64,000 bases of DNA from JAPOUP01 sp965203605 (GTDB lineage: Bacteria; Pseudomonadota; Alphaproteobacteria; Rhodobacterales; Rhodobacteraceae). This document shows positions 33,404 to 42,628 of the stretch, piece by piece. Every line of letters starts with the position of its first letter. Within the stretch, counting starts at the first letter, position 1. The translations under genes were made by a program, and so were the position numbers. Where the stretch lies: assembly GCA_965203605.1 (NCBI GenBank), contig OZ241902.1:1240001-1304000 (forward strand), written 5' to 3'. The notes below the pieces were generated by a model. That model had not been told where the DNA came from. It worked only from the letters and a program-made list of their open reading frames with translations, and searched no databases.

Positions 33404-35505
33404 TGCCGCGTATCCCGCTGTTCGCGACTTTACTTGCTATCCTGCCTATTGCAGCTGCCGCCCAGTTTCCGACCCTGGTTGCGGATTCGGTCTTCGTCTC
33501 ATCGGACAGGAACACAGTAACTGCCAGCGGCAATGTCGAGATTCTCTCCGGCGAACAACGGCTTCGGACCGAAGAGCTCGTGTTTGACCGCGCCTCGAAT
33601 CAGCTGACGGTGATCGGCCCCCTTACGGTGGTTGACGGGGACGGTTCACTTATCGTCGGAGAGAACGCGGAACTGACGGCTGACCTGCGCGAGGGGATCA
33701 TCCGAGGTGTAAGGCTTCTTCTGGACAAAAATACGCAGGTCGCCGCTGTGGAAATGCATCGCGCCGACGGCCGCTATCGCCAATTGTTCAAGACCGTGGC
33801 CTCTTCCTGTAACGTCTGTGAAGAACGGCCTGTCCCCCTTTGGAGCATTAGCGCAAGACGCGTGATCCATGACAGGATCCGTAGACAGCTCTTTTTCCAC
33901 AACGCCCGGTTTGAAGTCGCGGGAATACCCATTCTATACATCCATCGCCTACGCATGCCCGATCCGACATTGGATCGGGCCACTGGGTTCCTGATCCCGA
34001 AATTCAAGACTTCGACCAGCCTCGCCAGCGGCATCAAGATACCGTACTTCATGACGTTGGGAGATCACGCAGACCTACTGCTGACGCCCTATCTGTCCTC
34101 TCGCACGAATACGCTTGAGGGACGTGTGCGGCAGGAACTCAAATTCGGATCCCTGCAGTTGAAGGGCGCGGTCACCGAAGATGACCTCAGGCCCCGGGAC
34201 GTCCGGAGCTATCTCTTCGCAGACGGCCGGTTCTTTCTTCCCGAAGATTTCAGGTTAAATCTCGATCTGGAACTGGTATCGGATCACGCGTATCTGTGGA
34301 CATACGACTATTCCGATGCGGATCGCCTGAACAGCAGCATTGAAATCACGCGTTCACGCCGCGAGGACCACGTATCGACAAGTGTTACGATGCTGGAGCA
34401 TGTGCTGGGCACGCCTGATCGGATAGGCTTCGACGACAAGGTCTATCAGGGAGTCGCCAGCTATCAGCGTCGGATATGGCCATCCTCGATCCCCGGTGAG
34501 ATTCGGTTGGCTTTTGATGCGGAAATCTCGAAGGGCCCGATATCGGGCGCCGCGAAAGAAAAGGTCCGATCCTATCGTTCCGGTGTAAGGGCTGATTGGC
34601 TCCAAAGCTGGACTTCGATCAAGGGTCTCATCACTTCCGCGCGGACGCAACTCGCCGCGGACTCACAGGTCTACAGAGCGGACAACAGATCGAAGGACTC
34701 GAACTCCCGTCTGATCCCGTCCGCGGCGCTTGAACTGCGATGGCCACATGTCGGGATTTCCGAAAGCCGCGGCACTGACGTCCTTGAGCCGGTGATGCAG
34801 GTCGCCTGGACCGATGTCGAACCCCGACGACACGAAGGCGATAGGTATCCCGAGTTTGACGAAGGAAACCTGATCGCTCTAGGCCGTTTCCCAGAATTTG
34901 ACGCTTATGAACGAGACTGGCGTGCAGCGATTGGGTTTGGTTGGACGCATCTCGCGCCGGGAGGCAGCGTGTACTCGATCACCACAGGACGTCTGTTCAG
35001 AAAGAGCGACGATGACCGGTTCGTTACAGGTAGCGGGCTCTCTGGCAAAGGCTCCGATTGGCTGCTGTCCGCTCAGGCAAGACACAACCGGTTGACCGTT
35101 TCCAGCCGCTCGTTGCTTGACAGCGGGGCCGACTTCTCGAGATTTGGGCTGGAGTTTGCCTGGCAGGACGATTTAACCACTACGTCGGGCCGTTATTTTT
35201 GGGCATCAGGGGAAAAAAGGGATACTTCGGAAGTTGTTCTAGAGACAAGCCGCGTTCTCGGCCGCCATTGGATTGCTTCGGTCGAAGGAAGATATGATGG
35301 GAACGCTGATCGCACCACAAAGGCTGGACTCGGCCTGAAGTACAGGAATGAATGCGTGACAGTTGACATTTCCGTCTCGCGTCGATTTTCCACGTCCGAC
35401 ATTTCCAACGTGCCAACCTCGACAGAATTCAACGTAGGCGTCATACTTGGCGGATTGGGTCGGCATGACAGCGGCCCGGAGCGGAGCTGCAGGACACGGC
35501 GCTAG
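33403..35505 (+). CDS. lptD: LPS assembly outer-membrane protein LptD
   Basis: The beta-barrel that inserts LPS into the outer leaflet. 700 residues: a signal peptide (MPRIPLFATLLAILPIAAAA), an OstA-type N-terminal domain (VFVSSDRNTVTASGNVEILS, then LVVDGDGSLIVGENAEL-like repeats), a conserved TVASSCNVCEERPVPLW with a Cys-x-x-Cys pair, and a long barrel domain (RATGFLIPKF, LLLTPYLSSRTNTLEGR). The start ATG overlaps the lptG stop; the frame is open 112 codons farther upstream inside lptG but that is not real. Followed by surA, its folding chaperone. Confidence 0.93.
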   Translation: MPRIPLFATLLAILPIAAAAQFPTLVADSVFVSSDRNTVTASGNVEILSGEQRLRTEELVFDRASNQLTVIGPLTVVDGDGSLIVGENAELTADLREGIIRGVRLLLDKNTQVAAVEMHRADGRYRQLFKTVASSCNVCEERPVPLWSISARRVIHDRIRRQLFFHNARFEVAGIPILYIHRLRMPDPTLDRATGFLIPKFKTSTSLASGIKIPYFMTLGDHADLLLTPYLSSRTNTLEGRVRQELKFGSLQLKGAVTEDDLRPRDVRSYLFADGRFFLPEDFRLNLDLELVSDHAYLWTYDYSDADRLNSSIEITRSRREDHVSTSVTMLEHVLGTPDRIGFDDKVYQGVASYQRRIWPSSIPGEIRLAFDAEISKGPISGAAKEKVRSYRSGVRADWLQSWTSIKGLITSARTQLAADSQVYRADNRSKDSNSRLIPSAALELRWPHVGISESRGTDVLEPVMQVAWTDVEPRRHEGDRYPEFDEGNLIALGRFPEFDAYERDWRAAIGFGWTHLAPGGSVYSITTGRLFRKSDDDRFVTGSGLSGKGSDWLLSAQARHNRLTVSSRSLLDSGADFSRFGLEFAWQDDLTTTSGRYFWASGEKRDTSEVVLETSRVLGRHWIASVEGRYDGNADRTTKAGLGLKYRNECVTVDISVSRRFSTSDISNVPTSTEFNVGVILGGLGRHDSGPERSCRTRR

Positions 35506-35526
35506 CAGAGGGGGATTGAAGGCCCG

Positions 35527-36735
35527 ATGACCATGATTCGTCCAACGGTTTTTCTGGCAATTTCGCTGGCCATGGCCCCCATTGCGGCGTCTGGCGGACC
35601 ATTTGATCCGGTCGCGCGTGTCAATGGCCAGGTGATCACCCAATATGAGCTCGACCAGCGAATTCTCTTCCTGAGTGCGATGAACATTCCGGGGGATCTT
35701 GGTGAAGATGCTTTGGAGCGACTGATAGGAGAACGGTTGCAGTCCGATGCAGCCCGAAGGTCGGGTGTCAACATAGGCGACAATGATGTGCTGACGGGCA
35801 TGAGTGAATTCGCTGCCCGTTCAAACATGAGTGCCGACCAATTCGTCGAGGCACTTGAAAGCGCCGGAATTTCGCGGGAATCACTCGAGGACTTTGTCAG
35901 ATCCGGCCTGGCTTGGCGGCGTCTTGTGCGAGGTCTGTTCGGTGCACGTGCCCAGATCAGCGATGACGAGGTGGACCGTGCGGTGGCTCTCGGCACCTTC
36001 GGCAGCGGTGCGCGCGTCCTGGTTTCAGAGATATTCCTGCCTGCTGACACGCCGGAACGACTGGTCACCGCCCAGCGACTTGCGGATGAAATCCGCCGGA
36101 TCAGGACAGCCTCCGAATTCGCTGCTGCGGCACGGCGCTTCTCCGTTGCGCCCTCGTCCAGGCAGGGCGGGCAACAGGACTGGGTGGCGGTCGAAGGTCT
36201 TCCCGAAGCCTACCGCAACCAGATTCTGTCACTCTCGCCTGGCCAGATATCCAGTCCGGTCCCTCTTCCGAACGCCATTGCCATCTTCCAGCTTCATGGC
36301 ATCGAGGAATCCGGTGGGCCTCAGGAACTCGAACTGTCTGTTGATTATGCCGCGTATCTGATTCCCGGCGGAGAAAGCGCAACGACCCGTGCCAATGAAA
36401 TCAAGGCCAAGGTCGACAGCTGCGATGACCTCTATGGTATCGCCAGAGGGCAGCCGGAGGATCGACTCAGTAGACAGGTTGTTCCGACTTCGGAACTGCC
36501 AAATGATATCGCGGCTGCGCTGGAGGGTCTTGATGACAATGAGGTATCGACCCGGATTGTCGCTGACGACGGCCAGATGCTGGTGTTCCTGATGCTATGT
36601 GGCCGAACCTTCGCAGCGACTGAGGAGGTTGACCGTGAGGCAGTGCGCGAGGGCCTGTTCAGCCAGCGCCTGGCAGCTTATGCCGATAGCTACCTTGCGG
36701 AACTGCGCGCACAGGCCGTTATCGAGATCGAATGA
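35527..36735 (+). CDS. surA: Periplasmic peptidyl-prolyl isomerase / chaperone SurA
   Basis: SurA guides outer-membrane proteins, including LptD, through the periplasm. The 402-residue protein has a signal peptide (about 22 residues, cleaved near AASGG), the SurA N-terminal region (VARVNGQVITQYELDQRILF), and one parvulin-type domain with SEIFLPADT, AARRFSVAPSSRQGGQQDWV and ILSLSPGQISSPVPLPN. The last 120 residues are divergent. It follows lptD by 21 bases and overlaps pdxA by 4 bases. Confidence 0.9.
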   Translation: MTMIRPTVFLAISLAMAPIAASGGPFDPVARVNGQVITQYELDQRILFLSAMNIPGDLGEDALERLIGERLQSDAARRSGVNIGDNDVLTGMSEFAARSNMSADQFVEALESAGISRESLEDFVRSGLAWRRLVRGLFGARAQISDDEVDRAVALGTFGSGARVLVSEIFLPADTPERLVTAQRLADEIRRIRTASEFAAAARRFSVAPSSRQGGQQDWVAVEGLPEAYRNQILSLSPGQISSPVPLPNAIAIFQLHGIEESGGPQELELSVDYAAYLIPGGESATTRANEIKAKVDSCDDLYGIARGQPEDRLSRQVVPTSELPNDIAAALEGLDDNEVSTRIVADDGQMLVFLMLCGRTFAATEEVDREAVREGLFSQRLAAYADSYLAELRAQAVIEIE

Positions 36736-37709
36736 CCGGGGTACCTGTAGCGCTGACCTCAGGTGAACCTGCCGGAATCGGACCGGAGGTGACAGCGGGT
36801 GCCTGGGCTGTCCTGCGAAACGAACTCCCGTTCTTCTGGATTGGGGATCCTCGGGCACTCCCTCAGGAGGTGATCTGGCATGAGATCGCTGAGCCGGCCG
36901 AGGCGGTTTCGACAATGTCCTGCGCTCTTCCCGTCCTGAGACACGACTTCCCCGGCTCAATTGTGTCCGGATCTCCGGACGTCAAAAATGCACCATGCAT
37001 CATTGAGGCGATTACCCGTGCAGTGGAATTCGCGATGGCGGGCGATGCCTGCGCGGTCTGCACCTGTCCGGTCAGCAAACTCGCCCTTAAGTCCGGTGCG
37101 GAATTCAGGTTCGCAGGCCATACTGAATTCCTTGCCAACCTTACGGGTGCCCGGCGTGCGGTGATGATGCTCGTGTCCGACACAATACGCGTTGTGCCGA
37201 CCACCATCCACATTCCGCTTGCCGAAGTTCCTGCGACGCTGACAGCTGGACTTCTGGAGCAGACCATTCGCATCTGCCACAAGAGCCTGCAGCGGGATTT
37301 TGCCATCGAGACCCCTCGAATCAGGGTTTCAGGCCTAAATCCACATGCAGGCGAGGGTGGAACCATGGGCAATGAGGAAAAACGGATAATCGCTCCGGTG
37401 GTCGCCCATCTGGCGAAGGAGCGCATGGCCATCGAAGGGCCACTGCCCGCTGATACAATGTTCCATTCAAATGCCCGGGCCGACTACGACGTGGCGATCG
37501 CAATGTACCACGATCAGGCACTCATTCCAATCAAGACACTGTGCTTTGACGACGCCGTGAATGTCACGCTTGGTCTGCCAGTCGTCCGAACATCACCCGA
37601 TCACGGCACTGCGTTTGACATCGCCGGAAAGGGCGTTGCCAGCCCTTCCAGCCTTATCGGGGCGCTTCGCCTCGCTGCCAGAATGTCCCAGGCCCGAAGT
37701 CAGGCATAG
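36732..37709 (+). CDS. pdxA: 4-hydroxythreonine-4-phosphate dehydrogenase
   Basis: PdxA oxidises 4-phosphohydroxythreonine in the DXP-dependent vitamin B6 pathway. 325 residues with LTSGEPAGIGPEV at the N-terminus and the three metal-binding histidine sites FAGHTEFLANLT, GLNPHAGEGGTMGNEE and AMYHDQALIPIKTL, plus TSPDHGTAFDIAGKG. All are in place. The start overlaps the end of surA (ATGA), which fixes it. rsmA follows 58 bases later. Confidence 0.95.
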   Translation: MTGVPVALTSGEPAGIGPEVTAGAWAVLRNELPFFWIGDPRALPQEVIWHEIAEPAEAVSTMSCALPVLRHDFPGSIVSGSPDVKNAPCIIEAITRAVEFAMAGDACAVCTCPVSKLALKSGAEFRFAGHTEFLANLTGARRAVMMLVSDTIRVVPTTIHIPLAEVPATLTAGLLEQTIRICHKSLQRDFAIETPRIRVSGLNPHAGEGGTMGNEEKRIIAPVVAHLAKERMAIEGPLPADTMFHSNARADYDVAIAMYHDQALIPIKTLCFDDAVNVTLGLPVVRTSPDHGTAFDIAGKGVASPSSLIGALRLAARMSQARSQA

Positions 37710-37767
37710 GGGCGTTGCTCAGCCATACAACATCCGCCGTCACAACATCCAGGCCCGGTTGGTGCAG

Positions 37768-38622
37768 ATGATCGACAATCTTCCACCTCTTCGCGAGGTC
37801 ATCGCGAACTATGGTCTGCAGGCCAGAAAGTCCCTGGGCCAGAATTTCATAATGGATCTTAACCTCACCGCTCGGATCGCACGTGCTGCCGGCGATCTAT
37901 CGTGTGTTGACGTGCTGGAGATCGGACCAGGTCCCGGTGGACTTACACGAGGTATCCTGGCCGAGGGTGCACGCCGGGTGCTTGTGGTCGAAAAAGACCC
38001 GAGATGCATTCCCGCCCTGCAGGACATCGCCGCAGCCAATCCCGGGCGGATGGAAATCATCAACGGTGATGCGCTGGCAATCGATCCGATCCAACGGCTT
38101 ACCCCACCAATTTTCGTAATCGCAAATCTACCCTACAACGTCGGAACCCGGCTGCTGCTGCGATGGCTCTCACCAACTTCCTGGCCTCCGGTCTGGAGTA
38201 AGCTAACGCTCATGTTCCAGCACGAGGTTGCGCAGCGGATCGTTGCAGGCCCCGGCCACAGGTCCTACGGGCGATTGTCTGTATTTGCCCAGTGGCGGTG
38301 CCACACACATATAGCCATGATCCTGCCACCTGAGGCCTTCACCCCCAAACCGAAGGTTCATTCCGCAGTTGTGCAGCTGACCGCGCTTTCAAGACCTCCC
38401 TTTGACACCGAACCAGTCGTTTTGGAACGCATTGTTGCGAAGGCCTTCGGCCAGCGCAGAAAGATGCTGAGAACCGCTCTGCATGGTGTCGCGCCAGATA
38501 TTGAAGCCGTGCTTGAGCGAGCGGGCATTTGCCCAACCATGCGGGCTGAGGAAGTGCCCATCGAAGGATTCTGCGCGATCGCCAACCGCCTCATCGAAAC
38601 GACACCAAGTCAGGCCGGGTAA
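37768..38622 (+). CDS. rsmA: 16S rRNA dimethyladenosine transferase (RsmA/KsgA)
   Basis: RsmA dimethylates A1518 and A1519 of 16S rRNA. 284 residues: ARKSLGQNFIMDLNLTARIA, SAM motif VLEIGPGPGGLTRGIL, VVEKDPRCIPAL, catalytic NLPYNVGTRLLL, MFQHEVAQRIVA and PPEAFTPKPKVHSAVV. The ATG at 37768-37770 (MIDNLPPLREVI) matches the family; the frame is open farther upstream but overlaps pdxA. Last gene of the run starting with lptF. Convergent with the DUF4167 gene, 34 bases apart. Confidence 0.95.
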   Translation: MIDNLPPLREVIANYGLQARKSLGQNFIMDLNLTARIARAAGDLSCVDVLEIGPGPGGLTRGILAEGARRVLVVEKDPRCIPALQDIAAANPGRMEIINGDALAIDPIQRLTPPIFVIANLPYNVGTRLLLRWLSPTSWPPVWSKLTLMFQHEVAQRIVAGPGHRSYGRLSVFAQWRCHTHIAMILPPEAFTPKPKVHSAVVQLTALSRPPFDTEPVVLERIVAKAFGQRRKMLRTALHGVAPDIEAVLERAGICPTMRAEEVPIEGFCAIANRLIETTPSQAG

Positions 38623-38656
38623 TCCGGGGTGTTCGCCGGAACATTCGGGAGGCGAT

Positions 38657-39223
38657 CTATTGAGCCGTCTCTGCCACCACCTTATCTGCCCCACCCTCAG
38701 CGGGTTCTGGCCGACGTCGCGGTCCGTTTCCCCCAGAAGTGGTTGCGGCCGGTGTGGTCTCAGGAGTTTCGACCAGTCCGCCAGCTTCCTTGACGACATC
38801 GATCACTTCGTTATCGCGTGTCGGCAACGACTGCAGTTGACTCTCGCCATTGCCCTCTCGCGAAACATCCCGCTGTTGCTGGTCGTTGGCAACCGCAAGC
38901 TGCTCCTCCCGCTTCGCGGCCCGCTGCAGCTGGCGTTCCCGGTGCTGGGCTTCCTGGGCCTCGCGTCGAGCTTCCTGTTCACGCATCGCTTCCGCCAGCA
39001 TGCGCGTATAGTGCTCGGCATGCTGCTGAAAATTCTCCGTTGCGACACGGTCACCACCCAGCTGTGCGTCACGGGCAAGCTGGTTGTATTTTTCAATGAT
39101 CTGCTGCGGTGTGCCGCGCACCTTGCCCTCTGGCCCGGAGCTATCGAATACCCGATTGACGACATTGCCAATGGAACGGTTGCGATTCAGCTTCGAACGC
39201 GAGCGTTGCTTGGACGATCTCAT
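38657..39223 (-). CDS. DUF4167 domain protein
   Basis: 188 residues. The N-terminal domain reads MRSSKQRSRSKLNRNRSIGN, then VNRVFDSSGPEGKVRGTPQQ and IIEKYNQLARDAQLGGDRVA, a highly conserved basic domain found in Alphaproteobacteria. It is followed by a predicted coiled coil (HAEHYTRMLAEAMREQEARR region) and a low-complexity tail. Function is unknown; the basic start and helical pattern suggest nucleic-acid binding, an inference. It lies downstream of prfA-prmC on the same strand, a frequent alphaproteobacterial order. Confidence 0.9.
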   Translation of the reverse strand: MRSSKQRSRSKLNRNRSIGNVVNRVFDSSGPEGKVRGTPQQIIEKYNQLARDAQLGGDRVATENFQQHAEHYTRMLAEAMREQEARREAQEAQHRERQLQRAAKREEQLAVANDQQQRDVSREGNGESQLQSLPTRDNEVIDVVKEAGGLVETPETTPAATTSGGNGPRRRPEPAEGGADKVVAETAQ

Positions 39224-39440
39224 TGTGTTTGCTATCCAGCCTTCGGTTTGGCTTAGCCTGACCCCCGGCCTTTGACCTGTCTGCACGAAATTCGTGCACC
39301 GGAGTCTCTCTAGTTTTGGCATGAGCACGGCAGGGGCCTCTTTACCCACCAGACACTCGTGCAGCCATATACGGATGTGCTGAAAGACAATTCAAGGCAA
39401 AATCGACATTTTTGTCAAAAATGTGCGGCCATGTCACACC
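39224..39440. other. Spacer between prmC and the DUF4167 gene
   Basis: About 215 bases with no gene. The AT-rich stretch 39380-39425 (including ACATTTTTGTCAAAAATGTG, an inverted repeat with arms ACATTTTTG/CAAAAATGT) may be a terminator-like or operator-like palindrome for the flanking genes. Confidence 0.4.
39409..39430. promoter_or_regulatory. AT-rich inverted repeat between prmC and the DUF4167 gene
   Basis: ACATTTTTG-t-CAAAAATGT has 9-bp arms and 1 spacer base. It sits just downstream of the prmC stop and about 190 bases upstream of the DUF4167 start. It lacks a GC-rich stem, so it is a weak terminator at best; a regulator-binding palindrome is an alternative. Coordinates are accurate to a few bases. 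Confidence 0.3.
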
Positions 39441-40283
39441 TTAACCGTTCAATCTGGCATCTATCACCCTATCTCGGCCGTCCAGGTCCCTGTGGACCGC
39501 GATTCGTTCAAGACCGACATCCATGAATATCCGAGACACCGCCTCTGTCTGGGTCGGCCCAATCTCAACCAGAACGCGGCCATCCGGCTCCAGAAACCGA
39601 CCCAGACCATGCGCAATGGCACGATACGCGGAAAGGCCGTCGGCCCCATCCGTAAGTGCGATCATCGGATCATAAAGGCGAACCTCAGGGGCAAGCTCCC
39701 TGAATTCGCTGGCAGAGACATATGGCGGATTCGACACGATCAGATCAAAGCTACCGGTCACAACCTCATACCAGTTTGACCGAACCGCCTTCAATCGTGG
39801 TCCCACCTTTGCGAGAATTGCATTTGAAGCAGCCACCTCCAGCGCCTTCTCCGAAATATCCGTCGCCACCACAACTGAACTTTGCCACTCGGCCAATAGC
39901 GTCACCGCGATGATTCCGCTTCCGGTGCCGAGATCGAGAATCCGATGGCTCAACCCGTCCTCAAGCGCGGCGGCAATGAGGGTCTCCGTCTCCGGCCTTG
40001 GATCCAGGACATGGGAGGAGACAATGAACTCCCGACCCCAGAACCGCCGTCTGGCCAGTATGTGGCCAACGGGCCTGTGCGCCAGCCGCTGCTCGACAAA
40101 CGCCTCGAACCGGAGCAGATCCTCTTCTGGCAGGTGAGTCTCGAGACTGAGCGTCATTCGGTCAGCCGGAATTCCAATCGCCGCCGCCATCAAGGCCCGT
40201 GCGTCTCTGGATCCGGAGTCCAGCCCTGCTTCGTTCAGACGAGCTGTGGCGGATGCCAAAGCGGACCGAACCAGTCTGTTCAC
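39441..40283 (-). CDS. prmC: Release-factor glutamine methyltransferase
   Basis: PrmC methylates the Gln of the GGQ motif in release factors 1 and 2. 280 residues with an N-terminal helical domain (ARALMAAAIGIPADRMTLSL), HILARRRFWGREFIVSSHVL, SAM motif ILDLGTGSGIIAVTLL and the catalytic NPPY in DLIVSNPPYVSASEF. It overlaps prfA by 4 bases, the classical prfA-prmC arrangement, so enzyme and substrate are co-translated. Confidence 0.95.
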   Translation of the reverse strand: MNRLVRSALASATARLNEAGLDSGSRDARALMAAAIGIPADRMTLSLETHLPEEDLLRFEAFVEQRLAHRPVGHILARRRFWGREFIVSSHVLDPRPETETLIAAALEDGLSHRILDLGTGSGIIAVTLLAEWQSSVVVATDISEKALEVAASNAILAKVGPRLKAVRSNWYEVVTGSFDLIVSNPPYVSASEFRELAPEVRLYDPMIALTDGADGLSAYRAIAHGLGRFLEPDGRVLVEIGPTQTEAVSRIFMDVGLERIAVHRDLDGRDRVIDARLNG

Positions 40284-41377
40284 GTGCCTAGCTCGGCCAA
40301 TCTGGTTGCCTGATCGTGGGCTGTGAGCGCCTCTATGATCTCACCTAAATCTCCCTGCATGATTTGGTCGAGACGATAGAGTGTGAGGTTGATCCGATGG
40401 TCGCTCAATCGTCCCTGCGGGAAATTATAGGTGCGGATACGCTCACTTCGGTCGCCCGTCCCCACCTGGGAGCGTCTGTCAGCAGAGCGCTCTGCCTCCG
40501 CCTTCCGTCTTTCGATATCGTAAAGCCGTGCCCTGAGCACACGCATTGCGACCTCGCGGTTCCTGTGCTGGGACTTCTCGGAGGATGTCACCACAATCCC
40601 TGTTGGAAGGTGGGTGATTCGAACGGCGGAATCGGTTGTGTTGACATGCTGACCACCCGCCCCGCTAGAGCGCATGGTATCGATACGAAGGTCGGAAGCA
40701 TCGATTCTGACGTCAACATCCCTTGCCTCAGGAAGCACTGCAACCGTTGCTGCGGATGTGTGAATTCGTCCGCCGGATTCCGTTGTCGGTACGCGCTGCA
40801 CCCTGTGAACACCACTTTCGAATTTCAGACCTGCGAAGACCCCTTTCCCCCGTATGTTCACGACCGCTTCACGGATGCCACCAAGTTCGGTGTGCTGTTC
40901 CTCGATCATCTCGAGGCTCCAGCCCTGTGACTCGGCATATCGCTGGTACATACGCAGGAGGTCTGCGGCGAAGAGCCCGGCTTCCTCACCGCCAGTTCCA
41001 GGACGGATCTCCATAATCGCTGATCCGGAGTCAGCCGCATCCCGGGGCAGTAACGCCAGTCGGAGCGATTCTTCGAACTGCGGGAGTCGTTCCTTCAGCG
41101 CGGAAAGCTCATCCCGGGCCAGTGCGGAGAGCTCCGGGTCATTCAACATCGCTTCAGTGTCGGCGATACTGTCAAGCAAATGACGGTATTCGGCGACCTG
41201 GGTGGCGACGGGAAGCAGTTCAGCGTATTCCCTGCCGAGCGCCGCTATGTCGCCCTGTCCATCAGCCATTGCCGCCTCGACATATTCGAGCCGTTCGGTG
41301 ATCCGTGCGAGTTTCTCCAGCGGAATCATAAGGCTGATTTGCCCAATCGATCCCGTTCGGTCAAGATCGGTCATCAC
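40280..41377 (-). CDS. prfA: Peptide chain release factor 1
   Basis: RF1 terminates translation at UAA and UAG. Up to 365 residues; the GGQ motif is in RSSGAGGQHVNTTDSAVR and the codon-reading region PTTESGGRIHTSAATVAV carries the usual P-x-T context. FPQGRLSDHRINLTLYRLDQ closes the protein. The open frame starts at ATG 41377; an ATG at 41329 (MIPLEKLARITERL) gives the more usual N-terminus. It is the first gene of prfA-prmC. Confidence 0.95.
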   Translation of the reverse strand: MMTDLDRTGSIGQISLMIPLEKLARITERLEYVEAAMADGQGDIAALGREYAELLPVATQVAEYRHLLDSIADTEAMLNDPELSALARDELSALKERLPQFEESLRLALLPRDAADSGSAIMEIRPGTGGEEAGLFAADLLRMYQRYAESQGWSLEMIEEQHTELGGIREAVVNIRGKGVFAGLKFESGVHRVQRVPTTESGGRIHTSAATVAVLPEARDVDVRIDASDLRIDTMRSSGAGGQHVNTTDSAVRITHLPTGIVVTSSEKSQHRNREVAMRVLRARLYDIERRKAEAERSADRRSQVGTGDRSERIRTYNFPQGRLSDHRINLTLYRLDQIMQGDLGEIIEALTAHDQATRLAELGT

Positions 41378-41632
41378 TGCCGTTGATGTCGTGCATGATC
41401 CGTAGATATCCAGATCCTAGGGAGTTGGAAACTGTACGGGAGATCAATGACGCAAACAGGCCGGCAGGAGGTTGTCGTCACGATGTCAGGTCAGCAAATC
41501 TAGGGCGTGTGACCCTTCAGCCATATTCCGGACTGAAGTTGGATCTGCGATGCTGGCTCATGCAATAGCTTCCGGCACCCTTCCGCGACCGCTACCGGCA
41601 GCTGCGGGGAGAGCCGTGAACTGCCCGGTCAA
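41378..41632. other. Spacer upstream of prfA without a gene
   Basis: About 255 bases between the agmatinase-like gene end and prfA start. No recognisable gene. Confidence 0.3.
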
Positions 41633-42622
41633 TCAACGCCGCATCCAACACCAAAGGCAAAGCAACTCCACAGCAGCATGAGCACCGGCGATCGCGGTCG
41701 CGCCAGTGGGGTCGAACGGAGGCGAAACCTCGACCACGTCCCCTCCAGCCACGCTAAGGCCAGCAAGGCCGCGCAGAATCGTTGCGGCCTGCCAACTCGC
41801 CAAACCACCCCATACCGGCGTCCCGGTCCCCGGCGCAAAACCAGGGTCAAGCACATCAATGTCGAAGGTCACATATGCGACCGCGTCGCCGACAATCCCC
41901 AGTATCTTCTCCGCCACCTCCTGCGGTCCGGTCCGATGCACTTCCTGGGCATCGATCACAGTGATGCCAAGTGTATCCGGATTGTCTGTGCGAATTCCAA
42001 CCTGTACGGATCGCCCGACGTCGATCAACCCTTCCTGAACCGCCTTGAAGAACATCGTGCCGTGGTCGACCCGCAAGCAGTCATCATCGGCCCAGGTGTC
42101 TGTATGTGCATCGAACTGCACCAGCGCGATGGGGTGACCAAGCCTGTCCACGTGGGCGCGCAGGCACGGTAACGAGATCGAGTGGTCCCCGCCCAACGCA
42201 ATACAGCCGACGTCCTGAGCCAGGATTCCTCCGATATGTTCCTGAATCACTGCCGGAATGTCCGCAGGAACCGCATAGTCGAACGCCATGTCACCGAAGT
42301 CCGCAATCGCGAACTCGCTCAATGGATCAAAGCCCCACCCGTAAGGCGCGTCAGGTGCCTGAAGTGTGCTTGCCTCGCGGATGGCGCGGGGTCCAAAGCG
42401 GGCCCCCGGCCTGTTTGTCACTGACTGGTCATACGGAATTCCGGTGACAGCGACATCCATCCCGGAAAGATCCTTGGTATAGCGGCGCCGAAGGAACGAC
42501 GTAATGCCGGCGAACGCATTCTCGTTCGAGAGTCCCTTGAGACCTTCGCGTGTCAGCGCCGTATCCACCTGGGTCCGCGCATCCGCCAGAGCCATTTCAG
42601 TTGCCTCAATGTCGCTGCACAA
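41633..42622 (-). CDS. Agmatinase / arginase-family ureohydrolase
   Basis: A 329-residue binuclear-Mn ureohydrolase. Metal ligands are present: ALGGDHSISLPCL (His), VQFDAHTDTWADDD (Asp-x-His-x-Asp) and TFDIDVLDPGFAPGTGTPVW (Asp-x-Asp). The N-terminus includes VAVTGIPYDQSVTNRPGARF, typical of agmatinases and of guanidino-acid hydrolases. It releases urea from agmatine or a related guanidino compound; the substrate cannot be read off. The M20 amidohydrolase gene lies 6 bases upstream on the same strand, so the pair probably degrades one nitrogen compound. Confidence 0.85.
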   Translation of the reverse strand: MCSDIEATEMALADARTQVDTALTREGLKGLSNENAFAGITSFLRRRYTKDLSGMDVAVTGIPYDQSVTNRPGARFGPRAIREASTLQAPDAPYGWGFDPLSEFAIADFGDMAFDYAVPADIPAVIQEHIGGILAQDVGCIALGGDHSISLPCLRAHVDRLGHPIALVQFDAHTDTWADDDCLRVDHGTMFFKAVQEGLIDVGRSVQVGIRTDNPDTLGITVIDAQEVHRTGPQEVAEKILGIVGDAVAYVTFDIDVLDPGFAPGTGTPVWGGLASWQAATILRGLAGLSVAGGDVVEVSPPFDPTGATAIAGAHAAVELLCLWCWMRR

Positions 42623-42628
42623 ACCACT